NCBI GenBank assembly: GCA_947475065.1
Contig: CANJLB010000020.1
Coordinates: 1 to 64,000 of the forward strand
Length of the DNA: 64,000 nt
DNA from: Opitutia bacterium
GTDB taxonomy: Bacteria; Verrucomicrobiota; Verrucomicrobiia; Opitutales; Opitutaceae
Reading direction: 5' to 3'
Of this stretch, positions 24,523 through 34,262 are shown piece after piece (within the stretch, counting starts at the first letter, position 1; the number at the start of each line of letters is the position of its first letter). A program made the position numbers and the translations under genes. The notes beneath the pieces are model-generated. The model had not been told where the DNA came from and ran no database searches. It was given only the letters and a program-made list of their open reading frames with translations.

Positions 24523-27333
24523 TCACTGCGGCCGCTGGTTGGCCGTGCCGGGCGTCGCGGTCTGCAACTGGAAGTCGGCGGAAAGGTTGTCGGTGTCCAC
24601 ACCGTCGCTGAGGCGGGCGGCGCTCCGGCTGGGCGCGGGCACCGCAGCCGGCACGGCGGCGGGAGCGCCCCGCCCGCGGCCACCGCGGCCGGCGGCAGGC
24701 ACGACCACGATGCTGCCGCCCTTGCCCTGGTCGCCCTCAAGGGTGGCGAGCTCGGGGCTGGCGATGGTGCCGTTCGCGCTCGAGCTGCTCTGCTGCGAGC
24801 CATAGACCATCGCGTCCACGACCACGGCGCCGCCGGCGTCCATGAGCGCGAGCGAGCCGGCACCGGTGGCGAGCACGCTGCCGAACCATTGGTTCGGCGC
24901 GGACGGGCCCTGATAGGCGGTAGCCGCGGCCTGCGGGTTGAGCACGGGCGTGCCGTGGGCGTGCGCTTGGGCGAGAGGGCGGTCGAGCGTGAGGCCGCCG
25001 CCGAGCGCCTGCGCCGCATCGCCGCTGGTGTGCGCGAACTTCGTGGCCGGCGTGAAACTGATGCCTGTGCCTGGGGAGGAAGCGTCAACTCCTGTGGCGT
25101 GGTCGAGCTTGAGCGGCGCGGCCAGCACCACCTCCGCGCTCTGCCCGCCGCCGCCGCGTCCGCCCCGGCCGCCGCGCCCCGCGCCGGCGGGAGGCGCTCC
25201 GTCCGGAGCCGCGCCAGCGGGGGCTGGTGGTGCGCTGACGCTTCTGACGATGGCGAGCTCTTTGCGACCGCCGGTGTCAATGGTGAGCGTATCGCCGACG
25301 GAGAGGTTGGCGGCCGCCGCAACCCTGAGACTGGTCGCGCCCGCGCTGGCCGCCGCCGCGAGGGTGGTCTGCGTCGCGGCCTTGCCGACGGCGGTGACCG
25401 TGGCGACCTCATGATTCCCGCCGAGGTCCAATCCGATTTTCTGGCCGACCTCGAAGCCGGCGGCGTTCGTCACCGGCAGGTGGGTGGAGCCGGCGGGGAA
25501 CGTGAGCCACGGGCCGGTGGACACGGGGATGAACACGGTCGTCAGGGCCGAGGCGGGCGTGCCGACGGCGGCGATTTTGTGGGTCTCGCCGTCAATCGTG
25601 ATCTCCTGACCGGCCTCAAAGCCGGCGGTGCTGCGGACGTTAATGGTGGTGTCGCCTGCGCCGGCGGGGGCGGCGAGGCCCGAGCTGGCGAGGCCGAGCA
25701 GATAGAAGCCGCGCGGTGCGAGCTTCGTGCCGGCAGGGATGGTGGCGAGCTTGACGGAGGCCCACTGGCTCGCGGTGCTGACGAGCGTCCAGTTGGAAAT
25801 GTCCACCACGGCGGAGCCGGCGTTGTGGAGCTCGATGAACTGGCCCGTGCCGGAGCCGAGCAGAACCTCGTTGATTTTTACCGGATGGACATTTCGCACG
25901 CGCGCGGTCGCCGTTTCGGAGCGCGCTAGGCGCGTGATCGCGCCGGTCCACTCGGCTTTGAAGGTGAGGAGTCCCGCGCCGGTTGTCTGGTAAGTCACGA
26001 GTGGCCAGCTGGTGCTCACGCTCTCGCCCGGTGCGACTAACTTAGCCTTAGGGAAACTAACTCCAGTGGTAGGTCCGCTTGACGATATAAGACCAGGGGA
26101 CCCCCAAAAGGCGGGATACTCAAGTCTGAGAGACACGTCCGTCGCGGACTCGTCGGTGGTGTTGGTGAACGTCACAATAACTTCCTGCGACGAGCCCGGT
26201 GTGAACGTCGTGACACGCGACAGCTGCACCGGCGGCACGTCGTATTTGGCCGCGACGATGTTGGCCTGCACCGCGTCGGTGGTGGCCTCGGTCGGGTAGC
26301 CGGTCGTCATCACGCCCTCGTAGAAGGTGCCGGACGAGCCGTTGCCGTTGTCGCCGCCGTTGCCCAGCAGGACTCCCCCCTTCTTGCTCATCGGGAAATA
26401 GGCGCTGCTGTCGGGCGAGCCGGGGCGTGGGCCGCTGTAGAAGGTGGTCAGGCCGCCTTGCTGCGCGTTGCCGCCACGCAAATCCCACTGGTTGCCGCCG
26501 CCGCCGTCCACCACGGCCGTGACGAAGCGCCACTTGTCAATGGTCGGGCTGCCGGGGTTTTGCTTCGCATTGTAGCCGGAGAACAGGCCGGCCTCCATGT
26601 CGGCCATGATCCACGGTCCGGGGCCGCTGCCGCTGCCCCACGCGGTGGCGGTGCCAAAGTAGGTCGTCTCCATCGTGCCGGTGCCGACGGCGCGGCCGTT
26701 GGTCGAGGCGTTGCCGTAGTCGAAGCAGCAGCCGCTGTCGTAATGCGTGCCGTCAATGACGTAGTAGATGCCCTCGGGCTCGTCGTTGATGGCGAGGCCG
26801 GTGGCGTCGTTGGCGCGCAGGCCCATGCCCGGCATGATGAACACGCCGTAGGCCTTGCGGCCGCCGATGCTGATGGGGGCCATGTCGGCGATGGGCAGGG
26901 TGTCAAAGCCGCCTTTGGCCGGGCCGAAGAAGGTGCCGGGGGGCGCTTGGAGGAGGTGGTTGCTTTTGCCGGACTGGTCGTAGATGCGGGTGATAACGCA
27001 GAGGGTGTTGGTGCAAAACGCGTCCTGCGCAGCCGCGTCGGCGTGGCCGCCGGCGTCGGTGGCCGTGGGCGCGGCGAGGCCGATGTCGAGGGTCCTGCCA
27101 TCCGACTGGCGCTGCACCTGGTAGAGCGGGCCGTCATAGGCTGCGGACAATGCGCGCGTCGTGCTGTGGGCGGCCACGCAGGGCGTGCCGCCGGCGGCGT
27201 AGATGTCGCAGGGGCCTTGCGGGCGGGGCGGGGCATTGCGACCTGCCACGGCCGCCTTGGCCGTCAAAAGCAGGGCCACGGGCAGCGTCAATGCCGCTGC
27301 GAGCATGATTGCCAGGTTGAGTTTAGTTTTCAT
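24523..27333 (-). CDS. secreted GH54-like alpha-L-arabinofuranosidase with C-terminal lamin-tail-like domain
   Basis: 936 residues from ATG 27333. After a signal peptide the catalytic GH54 domain runs from GPCDIYAAGGTPCVAAHSTT to about residue 370. Catalytic candidates are Glu247 in DMEAGLFSGYN and Asp328 in GNGGDNGNGSSG, and the vicinal disulfide pair Cys202-Cys203 (SGCCFDYGN) of the Aspergillus enzyme is kept. No GH54-type AbfB arabinose-binding domain follows. Instead there is an Ig-like NEW3-type segment (VIVTFTNTTDESATDVSL), a lamin-tail-like domain beginning VKINEVLLGSGTGQFIELHN, repeated loops with FEAGQEITIDGE and FEVGQKIGLDLG, and a C-terminal half of the lamin-tail pattern. Two Gly/Arg/Pro tracts interrupt the C-terminal part. 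Substrate is probably arabinan or arabinoxylan. Confidence 0.88.
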   Translation of the reverse strand: MKTKLNLAIMLAAALTLPVALLLTAKAAVAGRNAPPRPQGPCDIYAAGGTPCVAAHSTTRALSAAYDGPLYQVQRQSDGRTLDIGLAAPTATDAGGHADAAAQDAFCTNTLCVITRIYDQSGKSNHLLQAPPGTFFGPAKGGFDTLPIADMAPISIGGRKAYGVFIMPGMGLRANDATGLAINDEPEGIYYVIDGTHYDSGCCFDYGNASTNGRAVGTGTMETTYFGTATAWGSGSGPGPWIMADMEAGLFSGYNAKQNPGSPTIDKWRFVTAVVDGGGGNQWDLRGGNAQQGGLTTFYSGPRPGSPDSSAYFPMSKKGGVLLGNGGDNGNGSSGTFYEGVMTTGYPTEATTDAVQANIVAAKYDVPPVQLSRVTTFTPGSSQEVIVTFTNTTDESATDVSLRLEYPAFWGSPGLISSSGPTTGVSFPKAKLVAPGESVSTSWPLVTYQTTGAGLLTFKAEWTGAITRLARSETATARVRNVHPVKINEVLLGSGTGQFIELHNAGSAVVDISNWTLVSTASQWASVKLATIPAGTKLAPRGFYLLGLASSGLAAPAGAGDTTINVRSTAGFEAGQEITIDGETHKIAAVGTPASALTTVFIPVSTGPWLTFPAGSTHLPVTNAAGFEVGQKIGLDLGGNHEVATVTAVGKAATQTTLAAAASAGATSLRVAAAANLSVGDTLTIDTGGRKELAIVRSVSAPPAPAGAAPDGAPPAGAGRGGRGGRGGGGQSAEVVLAAPLKLDHATGVDASSPGTGISFTPATKFAHTSGDAAQALGGGLTLDRPLAQAHAHGTPVLNPQAAATAYQGPSAPNQWFGSVLATGAGSLALMDAGGAVVVDAMVYGSQQSSSSANGTIASPELATLEGDQGKGGSIVVVPAAGRGGRGRGAPAAVPAAVPAPSRSAARLSDGVDTDNLSADFQLQTATPGTANQRPQ

Positions 27334-28124
27334 ACCGGAGGTGTTATTATAATTGGGGTTGGGGAAACACCATGAATCTGATGGCAGAAACAAGCTCGGC
27401 CGCACCCGCGCCAAGTGGCTGGAACGCGCCATCGCTTGATCTGGATTGATTGGCAGGCGTTTCGTGCTTTGAGGAGGGATTGGATCAAGAGCGCGGTGCA
27501 GTTTGGCCCCTGAACCACAAGAGGGTTGTCGAATCAAGGGAGACTCACGAATTTAGGCTGTCAAGCCGGGAGGTCGGCCGGTTTGAACCACAAGGCACAG
27601 AGGGCACGGAGAGGAGGAAAAGCTGAAGGGCTGAAAGGCTGTTACCGAGCAAAGCGACAGGCGCGTCGTGCGCCCAATCGATTTCTGGTGCTTGGTGCTT
27701 CGTTCTTGGTTGGCTGATGTCGGCCTGCGGCCTCGGTAACCTGGTTTCTTGGCTTCTGAATTTTACAGTCTGGATTGGTCGGAGGGATCGTGAAAATCGG
27801 ATAAGGATAATTCAGAAGCCAGGAAGCCAGGAGACGGATTTCTGATTTCGGACTTTGGATTGGCTGATCGGTTCTTGGTTTCCTGCTAAAATTTCCGTTC
27901 GAGAGCTGAGAGCTGAGAGCGGAGTAGCTGAAAGCTGAAATCGGATTGCGGAATTATTTCTGGCTTCTGACCACTGGCCTCTGGCTTCTTGGCTGGGTTC
28001 GCATGAGATTTTGCGTAAGAAAACTGTGTTCTTTCACCGCTATTTTTCATCGTAAAAACGCGTTAAAATATTCCAATGCATGACTGCCCGTCCAGACTGA
28101 CTTTGAACCCTTTTCATTCTCCCG
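27334..28124. repeat. 790-base repeat-rich spacer
   Basis: No gene is supported. In order: a GGCACAGAGGGCACGGAG tract (27590-27613), AAAGCTGAAGGGCTGAAAGGCTG (27617-27640), the hairpin repeat (27704-27743), the 72 bp inverted-repeat element (27750-27821), GAAGCCAGGAAGCCAGGAG (27813-27833) and a GAGAGCTGAGAGCTGAGAGC tract (27900-27930). It must also hold the divergent promoters of the GH54 gene and the esterase at 28125, though I cannot place them. Confidence 0.7.
27750..27821. repeat. 72 bp element with perfect 13 bp terminal inverted repeats, copy 2
   Basis: TGGCTTCTGAATT at the left end and AATTCAGAAGCCA at the right end are exact reverse complements. The interior is nearly the same as 22634-22707. 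In both places the hairpin repeat lies nearby and a GAAGCCAGGA tract follows directly, so the families travel or expand together. Confidence 0.75.
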
Positions 28125-29357
28125 ATGAACTCCCGCCTCCTGTTGGTGCTCGCGCTGGCTTTGCCGGCTCCTTTCGCCCTGGCCGCTGGCGGCAATGCCG
28201 TGCCAGCGCTGCCGTCATTGGACGTTCTCAAGACTGATCTGAGCCTCAACGAGGGGCAGGCCGCCCAGATCGCCCCGTTGCTCGAAGAATTAAGCCAGGC
28301 CCAGCAGAGTCTTGGGCCGCTGCAGACGGCGGCCACGCAGGCCAGTGCCGCCGCCCAGGCCCAAATCGCAGCATTGCTCACCGAAGAGCAGCGTCCGCAG
28401 CTCACGCCGGTTTTTGCCGGGCGTGGTGGTGGCGGCCAGCGTGGCCAGCGTGGCGTTGGCGCGGCCGGTGTTCCCGCCGGCGTTGACAACTATGTCCTTG
28501 GTCCCGATTCCAAGCCGCAGGCAGGTGTGCCAAGGGGCAAAATCACCAAGGCCACCCTCACCAGCCAGGTGTATGACGGCCGCACTTTCACCTATCAGGT
28601 CTATGTCCCGGCGCAGTATGACGGGACCAGGCCGGCGGCGGTCTTTGTCGGGCAGGATGGCGACAGCTACATCCGCGACCCCGGGGCCTGGCATCTTGAT
28701 GTGGTGTTTGACAACCTCATTGCGAAGAAGGAGATGCCGGTCACCATCGGTATTTTCATTGATCCCAGCTCCCAGGCCGACCGCGCGATGGAATACGACA
28801 CGCTCGGCGACCGTTATGCCCGCTTTCTGATTGACGAGGTGCTGCCCGAGGTCGGCAAAAGTTATCGGCTCACCAAGGATCCCGAAGGCCGGGCCATCGC
28901 GGGTTTTTCGTCAGGCGCGATCTGCGCTTTCACCGTCGCATGGGAGCGGCCCGACCAATTTCGCAAGGTCATCAGCTGCTTCGGCAGTTTCACCGCCATC
29001 GGCCGCCAGCCCGCGCGCGGCGGCCAGCCGGCGGTGTCCGGCGGGGAGATTTACCCGACGCTCATCCGGACGACCCCCATCAAGCCGCTGACGGTTTACA
29101 TTCAGGACGGCTCCAACGACCTGAACAACCAATACGGCAACTGGTATCTCGCCAATCAGCAGATGGTGTCTTCGCTGGAATGGGCCAACGCCAATCCGCC
29201 GCGTGGCGGCCGTGGCGCGGCGGCGGCGGGGTCGCCGGCGGTGCGCTACCGGGTGAACCATGTTTTTGGCGACGGTGGCCATACCGCAAACCAAGGAGCT
29301 TCCATTTTTCCCGAAATCATCCGGTGGATGTGGCAGGGATACGAGCCGAAGGAGTGA
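28125..29357 (+). CDS. secreted PF00756-type esterase with N-terminal LTxxQ-like helical domain
   Basis: 410 residues with a signal peptide (1-20). Residues about 31-98 form a predicted helical module, LKTDLSLNEGQAAQIAPLLEE through ALLTEEQRPQLTPVF, matching the insert of the tannase-like protein at 7280-9544 in length and pattern. A short Gly/Arg tract (99-118) leads to the alpha/beta hydrolase: VYVPAQYDGTRPAAVFVGQDG, nucleophile Ser262 in GFSSGAI and a terminal His in GDGGHTANQG. The hydrolase resembles enterochelin esterase and feruloyl esterase proteins. The nucleophile elbow is GFSSG rather than GxSMG. The gene stands alone, between the GH54 gene and the glycine cleavage operon, and probably serves the same plant-polymer system. 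Confidence 0.85.
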   Translation: MNSRLLLVLALALPAPFALAAGGNAVPALPSLDVLKTDLSLNEGQAAQIAPLLEELSQAQQSLGPLQTAATQASAAAQAQIAALLTEEQRPQLTPVFAGRGGGGQRGQRGVGAAGVPAGVDNYVLGPDSKPQAGVPRGKITKATLTSQVYDGRTFTYQVYVPAQYDGTRPAAVFVGQDGDSYIRDPGAWHLDVVFDNLIAKKEMPVTIGIFIDPSSQADRAMEYDTLGDRYARFLIDEVLPEVGKSYRLTKDPEGRAIAGFSSGAICAFTVAWERPDQFRKVISCFGSFTAIGRQPARGGQPAVSGGEIYPTLIRTTPIKPLTVYIQDGSNDLNNQYGNWYLANQQMVSSLEWANANPPRGGRGAAAAGSPAVRYRVNHVFGDGGHTANQGASIFPEIIRWMWQGYEPKE

Positions 29358-29388
29358 AGTCCTGCCATCTTGGCTCCGATTTGCTTCA

Positions 29389-29451
29389 GGGCGCAGATCC
29401 CGCAGGCAAGTTGACGCGGCCGAGGTCACCCGCCGGCCGCAGTCTGCGCCC
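29389..29451. other. two-stem inverted-repeat structure after the esterase gene
   Basis: GGGCGCAGA (29389-29397) pairs with TCTGCGCCC (29443-29451), and inside it GCGGCCG (29416-29422) pairs with CGGCCGC (29434-29440). The 5' internal loop is 18 bases and the 3' one 2 bases. It lies 32 bases after the esterase stop, where a terminator is expected, but no U-tract follows and the stems are unusually asymmetric. It could equally be a structured leader for the glycine cleavage operon. Confidence 0.45.
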
Positions 29452-29606
29452 CGGGAACGAGATCCTTAAAATTTAAACTATAAACATATGCTCATGCAAC
29501 GATATTTGTCTTGCTCACCGCGCGGGCGCCGGTTTAATGGCTGGATTCTTTCAAGTCGCGTCCTTATCCAGCAGCGGTCTCTTCAAACCAGAAAGCCCAT
29601 TTTCGC

Positions 29607-29768
29607 ATGAATAAACGGATTTCCATGAACACCAAAATACCCGGCGACAGTCCATCGGGGAGAAACCTTGGCGGGCGAGGGCGACGGAGTTCCGCTTCGG
29701 CGTGGAGCGCCAGTCCCCGGTGCCTTGGGCGATCCATTTCCACTCGGTTGGGCGAACGTCAGCCATGA
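29607..29768 (+). CDS. possible 53-residue upstream ORF coupled to gcvP
   Basis: A frame from ATG 29607 encodes 53 residues rich in Ser, Gly and Arg ([15 protein letters not shown] at the start) and ends with TGA at 29766-29768, overlapping the gcvP ATG at 29765 as ATGA. The same overlap joins gcvP-gcvT and gcvT-gcvH. No recognisable domain and no strong ribosome-binding site are seen, so it may be chance. If real it could be a leader peptide responding to serine or glycine supply. The remaining spacer (29452-29606) holds an A/T-rich stretch at 29464-29490 that may be the promoter. Confidence 0.3.
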   Translation: MNKRISMNTKIPGDSPSGRNLGGRGRRSSASAWSASPRCLGRSISTRLGERQP

Positions 29769-32700
29769 TGGCTCCACGCAACGAATCAGTCGCCCCCGGC
29801 CTGGAGCCGGGACTAAGCCAAGCTGCTGCCTCGCTCGCGCCAACCGACACGTTTCCCCGGCGTCATCTTGGTGAAGATGCCGTCGCAACGGCCGCGATGC
29901 TTGCCTCGCTCGGCCAGCCGTCGCTCGACGCGCTCGTGGACGCCGCCGTGCCCGCCGCCATCCGCCTGCCGCGCGTACTCAATCTGCCCTCGGCGGCCGG
30001 CGAGAGCGCCGCGCTCGCCGAGTTGCGCGCCATCGCGGGCCAGAACCAGATGTTCCGCAGCCTCATTGGCCTCGGCTACTACGACACGCACACCCCCGCC
30101 GTCATCCAGCGCAACATCCTCGAAAATCCCGGCTGGTACACCGCCTATACGCCCTACCAGGCGGAAATTTCACAGGGCCGGTTGGAGGCGCTGCTCAATT
30201 TCCAGACCCTGGTGGGCGACCTCACCGGCCTCGAAATTGCCAACGCCTCGATGCTCGACGAGGGCACCGCCGCCGCCGAGGCGATGATGATGTGCCATCG
30301 TTTGAAAGAGGGCGAACCCGCCGCCGCGGGACCACCCAGCTTTTTCGTTTCAGAACACTGCCACCCGCAGACGATTGATATCGTGCAAACGCGCGCGCAG
30401 CCGCTCGGCGTGGCCGTGGTGGTGGGCGACCACCGCACCTGCACACTTGCGGCCGGTTGCATCGGCGTGCTGGTGCAATATCCCGACACGACCGGCAGCA
30501 TCCACGATTTCGAGAAGTTTTTCACCGCCGCGCATAACGCCGGCGCCTTCACCATCGTCGCAGCCGACCTCCTGGCCCTGACGCTGCTCCGCGCGCCCGG
30601 CGAGTTTGGCGCGGATATCGCGGTCGGCTCGGCGCAACGCTACGGCGTGCCGCTCGGCTTCGGCGGGCCGCATGCCGGCTTTCTCGCCACGAAGGACGCC
30701 CTGAAGCGCCAGATGCCCGGCCGCCTCGTAGGCGTCTCCAAGGATGCGCAGGGCGGCCCCGCGCTGCGCCTCGCCCTGGGCACCCGCGAGCAGCATATCC
30801 GCCGCGAGAAAGCCACGTCCAACATCTGCACCGCGCAAGTGCTGCTCGCCGTGATGGCCTCGATGTATGCCGTCTATCACGGCCCCGACGGGCTGAGAAA
30901 AATCGCGCGTCGCGTGAAGCGGCTCACGGAACTGCTCGCCGCCGGCCTCCGCGCTGCCGGGGCTTCGGTCAACCCCGGGCCGGTTTTCGACACGCTCAGC
31001 GTAGGCCGGGTGGACGCGGAAAAGATTCATGCCGCCGCCCAGGCCAGGCGGATCAACCTGCGCCACATTGACGGGCACACCGTCGGCATCTCGCTCGACG
31101 AGACGAGCACCATCGAGGAGGTGCGGGCGTTGCTGGTCCTGTTCAACGCGTCGGCCCAACTGCCGGAAACCGGGAGCCTCGCGGCAGATTTCCCTGCGCC
31201 TTTGGCCCGCACGGCGCCGTTTCTCACCGCGACCGTCTTCCAGCGTTACCATACCGAGCACGAGATGCTCCGCTACATTCGGCGGCTGGAGACGAAGGAC
31301 CTTTCGCTCGTTCATTCGATGATCTCGCTCGGCTCCTGCACGATGAAGCTCAACGCGACTTCAGAGATGTTCCCCGTGTCGTGGCCGGAATTCGCACGTC
31401 TGCACCCGTTTGCGCCCGCGGAGCAGTCGCTCGGCTATGCGAAGCTTTTCCGCGACCTTGAGACGTGGCTCGCGGAAATTACTGGCTTCGCCGCCGTCTC
31501 GCTCCAACCCAACGCCGGTTCGCAGGGCGAATATGCCGGTCTCCTCACCATCCGTGCCTGGCACGAGTCGCGCGGGGAGGGCCGCCGGCAGGTCTGTATT
31601 ATCCCCACCAGCGCCCATGGCACCAACCCCGCGACCGCCACCATGGCCGGTTTCAAGGTCGTGCCGGTCGCCTGCGATGCCAATGGCAACATTGATCTCT
31701 CCGATCTTCGCGCCAAAACCGCCGTCCACGCCGCTGACCTCGCCGCCCTGATGGTTACCTACCCGAGCACCCATGGCGTGTTTGAATCCGGCATCCGCGA
31801 CATTTGCACGATCGTGCATGAGCACGGCGGGCAGGTCTATATGGACGGGGCCAACATGAACGCGCAGGTTGGCCTCACCTCGCCGGGCCACATCGGCGCC
31901 GACGTCTGCCACTTAAACCTGCACAAGACTTTTTGCATCCCGCATGGCGGCGGCGGCCCCGGCATGGGCCCCATCGGCGTGGCCAGTCACCTCACGCCGT
32001 TTTTGCCCGGCCACGTTTTCGCCCCTGCTCCCACCGGTTCAAAATCGAAAACTCCCAACGCCAGGCGCGGCACGGTGAGTGCCGCCCCGTTCGGCTCCGC
32101 CAGCATCCTCGTCATCCCCTGGATGTTTATCCGGATGATGGGCCCCGACGGCCTCGCGGAGGCGAGCAAATGCGCCATACTCAATGCCAACTACGTCGCG
32201 CGTCGGCTCAACCCGTTTTTCCCCGTGCTCTACCGCGGCAACGCCGGCCTCGTTGCCCACGAGTGCATCGTGGATCTGCGCGCCTGGAAGAAATCCGGCG
32301 TTGACGCCGAGGACGCCGCCAAACGTCTCATGGATTACGGCTACCACGCGCCCACGCTCTCCTTCCCCGTCCCCGGCACCCTGATGATCGAGCCGACCGA
32401 AAGCGAGTCCAAGGCCGAGCTCGATCGCTTCTGCGACGCGATGATTTCGATTCACGGCGAGATGCAGGCGGTTGTGAAGGGTGCGTCCGATCGGACGAAC
32501 AACCTCCTCAAAAACGCACCGCACACGGCGCAGGTGGTCTGTGCCGACGAGTGGACGCGCCCCTACTCACGCGAAGCTGCCGCCTTTCCCGATCACTTCA
32601 CCCGCGCGGGCAAATTTTGGCCCAGTGTGAGTCGCGTTGATAATGTTCACGGGGATCGCCACCTGGTGTGCTCGTGTGCCGGCATGGAGGCATTTGCGGA

Positions 32701-32782
32701 AGGCCCCTCCGATCCGGCCCGCCCCGGGACCGGGCGCAAGATCATGGGCCCTGCCGCCGTAGCGTCCGTGTCCGCCCCATGA
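29765..32782 (+). CDS. gcvP: glycine dehydrogenase (decarboxylating), P-protein
   Basis: 1005 residues, the single-chain (non-split) form of P-protein. It binds PLP and decarboxylates glycine, passing the aminomethyl group to lipoyl GcvH in the cytoplasm. The PLP lysine is Lys721 in [15 protein letters not shown]. Other family motifs are [43 protein letters not shown] and the C-terminal [18 protein letters not shown] 29765 is chosen because the family N-terminus ([10 protein letters not shown]) follows shortly; an upstream in-frame start at 29702 is less likely. Its stop overlaps gcvT by ATGA. Gene order P-T-H differs from the common T-H-P order. Confidence 0.97.
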   Translation: MMAPRNESVAPGLEPGLSQAAASLAPTDTFPRRHLGEDAVATAAMLASLGQPSLDALVDAAVPAAIRLPRVLNLPSAAGESAALAELRAIAGQNQMFRSLIGLGYYDTHTPAVIQRNILENPGWYTAYTPYQAEISQGRLEALLNFQTLVGDLTGLEIANASMLDEGTAAAEAMMMCHRLKEGEPAAAGPPSFFVSEHCHPQTIDIVQTRAQPLGVAVVVGDHRTCTLAAGCIGVLVQYPDTTGSIHDFEKFFTAAHNAGAFTIVAADLLALTLLRAPGEFGADIAVGSAQRYGVPLGFGGPHAGFLATKDALKRQMPGRLVGVSKDAQGGPALRLALGTREQHIRREKATSNICTAQVLLAVMASMYAVYHGPDGLRKIARRVKRLTELLAAGLRAAGASVNPGPVFDTLSVGRVDAEKIHAAAQARRINLRHIDGHTVGISLDETSTIEEVRALLVLFNASAQLPETGSLAADFPAPLARTAPFLTATVFQRYHTEHEMLRYIRRLETKDLSLVHSMISLGSCTMKLNATSEMFPVSWPEFARLHPFAPAEQSLGYAKLFRDLETWLAEITGFAAVSLQPNAGSQGEYAGLLTIRAWHESRGEGRRQVCIIPTSAHGTNPATATMAGFKVVPVACDANGNIDLSDLRAKTAVHAADLAALMVTYPSTHGVFESGIRDICTIVHEHGGQVYMDGANMNAQVGLTSPGHIGADVCHLNLHKTFCIPHGGGGPGMGPIGVASHLTPFLPGHVFAPAPTGSKSKTPNARRGTVSAAPFGSASILVIPWMFIRMMGPDGLAEASKCAILNANYVARRLNPFFPVLYRGNAGLVAHECIVDLRAWKKSGVDAEDAAKRLMDYGYHAPTLSFPVPGTLMIEPTESESKAELDRFCDAMISIHGEMQAVVKGASDRTNNLLKNAPHTAQVVCADEWTRPYSREAAAFPDHFTRAGKFWPSVSRVDNVHGDRHLVCSCAGMEAFAEGPSDPARPGTGRKIMGPAAVASVSAP

Positions 32783-33882
32783 GCACACTCCGGCCCACCC
32801 CTCTCCGCGATTTCCATTCTGCCCACGGCGGACGGCTCGTGGACTTCGCCGGATGGGAAATGCCCGTCCAATACCGTTCCATCCTCGACGAGCACCGCGC
32901 CGTGCGCCGCGCCGCCGGCCTCTTCGATGTGAGCCACATGGGCGAAGTGGATGTGCGCGGACCGGAGGCCGGCAAGTTTCTCCAATCTCTCATCACGAAC
33001 GATGTGACCAGGCTCTTCCCGGGCCGCGTGCTCTATTCACCCATGTGCTACGAAAATGGCGGCGTGGTGGACGATCTCCTCGTCTATCAACGCGGGGCGG
33101 ACGATTATTTTCTCTGCATCAATGCGGGCAACATTGCCAAGGATCTCGCGTGGCTGCGCGGGCAGGCGCACGGTTTCGCTGTGACCGTCACCGACCGTTC
33201 CGACGACTACGCGCTCCTCGCCGTGCAGGGCCCACGCGCCGCGGCCATCGTGCAGTCGCTCACCGGCTCGCCGCTCGGCTTGGTAAAATACTATCACTTT
33301 ATCGAGGGAACCGTGGCGGGTGTCCCCTGCCTCATCAGTCGCACCGGCTACACGGGCGAGGACGGCTTTGAGCTTTACCATGCGCCCGGTGCCGCCCTCA
33401 CGCTCGCCGAGGCTCTGCTCGCCGCCGGCGCGCCGCACGGGCTGGAACTGGTCGGGCTGGGCGCCCGCGACAGCCTGCGGCTTGAGGCGGGTTATCCCCT
33501 CTATGGTCACGAACTGAGTGCGGACATCTCACCGCTCACCGCCGGCCTCGGCTGGACCGTGAAGCTCGACAAACCCGGCGGCTTCATCGGCGCCGGGGCG
33601 TTGCGCGCCGAGCATGCGGCCGGCGGGACGAAGCGAGTGGTGTTTTTCAGGACCGGCGACCGCCGGATCGTCCGCACCGACACGCCGGTGACCGGCTCCG
33701 ACGGCGCGACGGCCGGCCGGGTGCTTTCCGGCACGCTCTCGCCGATGCTCAATGAAGCCATCGGAACCGCGCTTGTGCCGGCGTCCGCCGTAACCGGGCC
33801 GCTCATGGTGGACATCCGGGGTGAGAAAATACATTTGTGCCTCGTTAAACCGCCCTTTGTGCCATTAAAAAACAACTTATGA
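32779..33882 (+). CDS. gcvT: aminomethyltransferase, T-protein of glycine cleavage
   Basis: 367 residues from ATG 32779. T-protein transfers the methylene group from aminomethyl-lipoyl GcvH to tetrahydrofolate, releasing ammonia and giving 5,10-methylene-THF, the substrate of MetF. Motifs include [50 protein letters not shown] and [21 protein letters not shown], all diagnostic. The start is set by the ATGA overlap with gcvP; its own stop overlaps gcvH the same way. Length is normal for the family. Confidence 0.97.
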   Translation: MSTLRPTPLRDFHSAHGGRLVDFAGWEMPVQYRSILDEHRAVRRAAGLFDVSHMGEVDVRGPEAGKFLQSLITNDVTRLFPGRVLYSPMCYENGGVVDDLLVYQRGADDYFLCINAGNIAKDLAWLRGQAHGFAVTVTDRSDDYALLAVQGPRAAAIVQSLTGSPLGLVKYYHFIEGTVAGVPCLISRTGYTGEDGFELYHAPGAALTLAEALLAAGAPHGLELVGLGARDSLRLEAGYPLYGHELSADISPLTAGLGWTVKLDKPGGFIGAGALRAEHAAGGTKRVVFFRTGDRRIVRTDTPVTGSDGATAGRVLSGTLSPMLNEAIGTALVPASAVTGPLMVDIRGEKIHLCLVKPPFVPLKNNL

Positions 33883-34262
33883 GCCAGATACCTGCCGACC
33901 TTCGCTACGCCAAGTCGCACGAGTGGGTGCGCGCCGCCACCGACGGCACCGCGATCGTCGGAATCACCGACTTCGCTCAAGCGAACCTTGGCGACATCAC
34001 CTATGTGCAGCTGCCCAAGCCAGGTGCGACCCTGGCTGCCGGACAGGTGTTCGGCGTGGTCGAGTCGGTCAAGGCCGCCTCCGACCTTTACATGCCCGTC
34101 TCGGGCACGGTGACTGAGATCAATCCCGCGCTCGTCTCCGCGCCGGAAACCGTGAACAAGTCGCCCTACGAGACGGGCTGGATGCTCAAGCTCAAGCTGA
34201 CGGCCACGGCAGAATTGGCGGCACTGTTCGACTCGGCGGCGTATGAAAAAATGCTGATGTGA
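33879..34262 (+). CDS. gcvH: glycine cleavage H-protein
   Basis: 127 residues. The lipoyl carrier of the glycine cleavage system. Lipoylation lysine is Lys65 in [17 protein letters not shown] at 10-18, [20 protein letters not shown] and [13 protein letters not shown] are typical. ATG 33879 overlaps the gcvT stop by ATGA, so P, T and H are made from one coupled transcript. The L-protein (dihydrolipoamide dehydrogenase) is not in this window. Confidence 0.97.
   Translation: MSQIPADLRYAKSHEWVRAATDGTAIVGITDFAQANLGDITYVQLPKPGATLAAGQVFGVVESVKAASDLYMPVSGTVTEINPALVSAPETVNKSPYETGWMLKLKLTATAELAALFDSAAYEKMLM

Noticed and set aside
27580-27930. CRISPR array
   Set aside because: Repeats are of different families with no constant spacer length, and there are no cas genes.
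29470-29764. Glycine riboswitch upstream of gcvP
   Set aside because: I looked for the conserved GCACCGAAGG and CTCTCAGGCAAAAGGAC-type strings and found neither.
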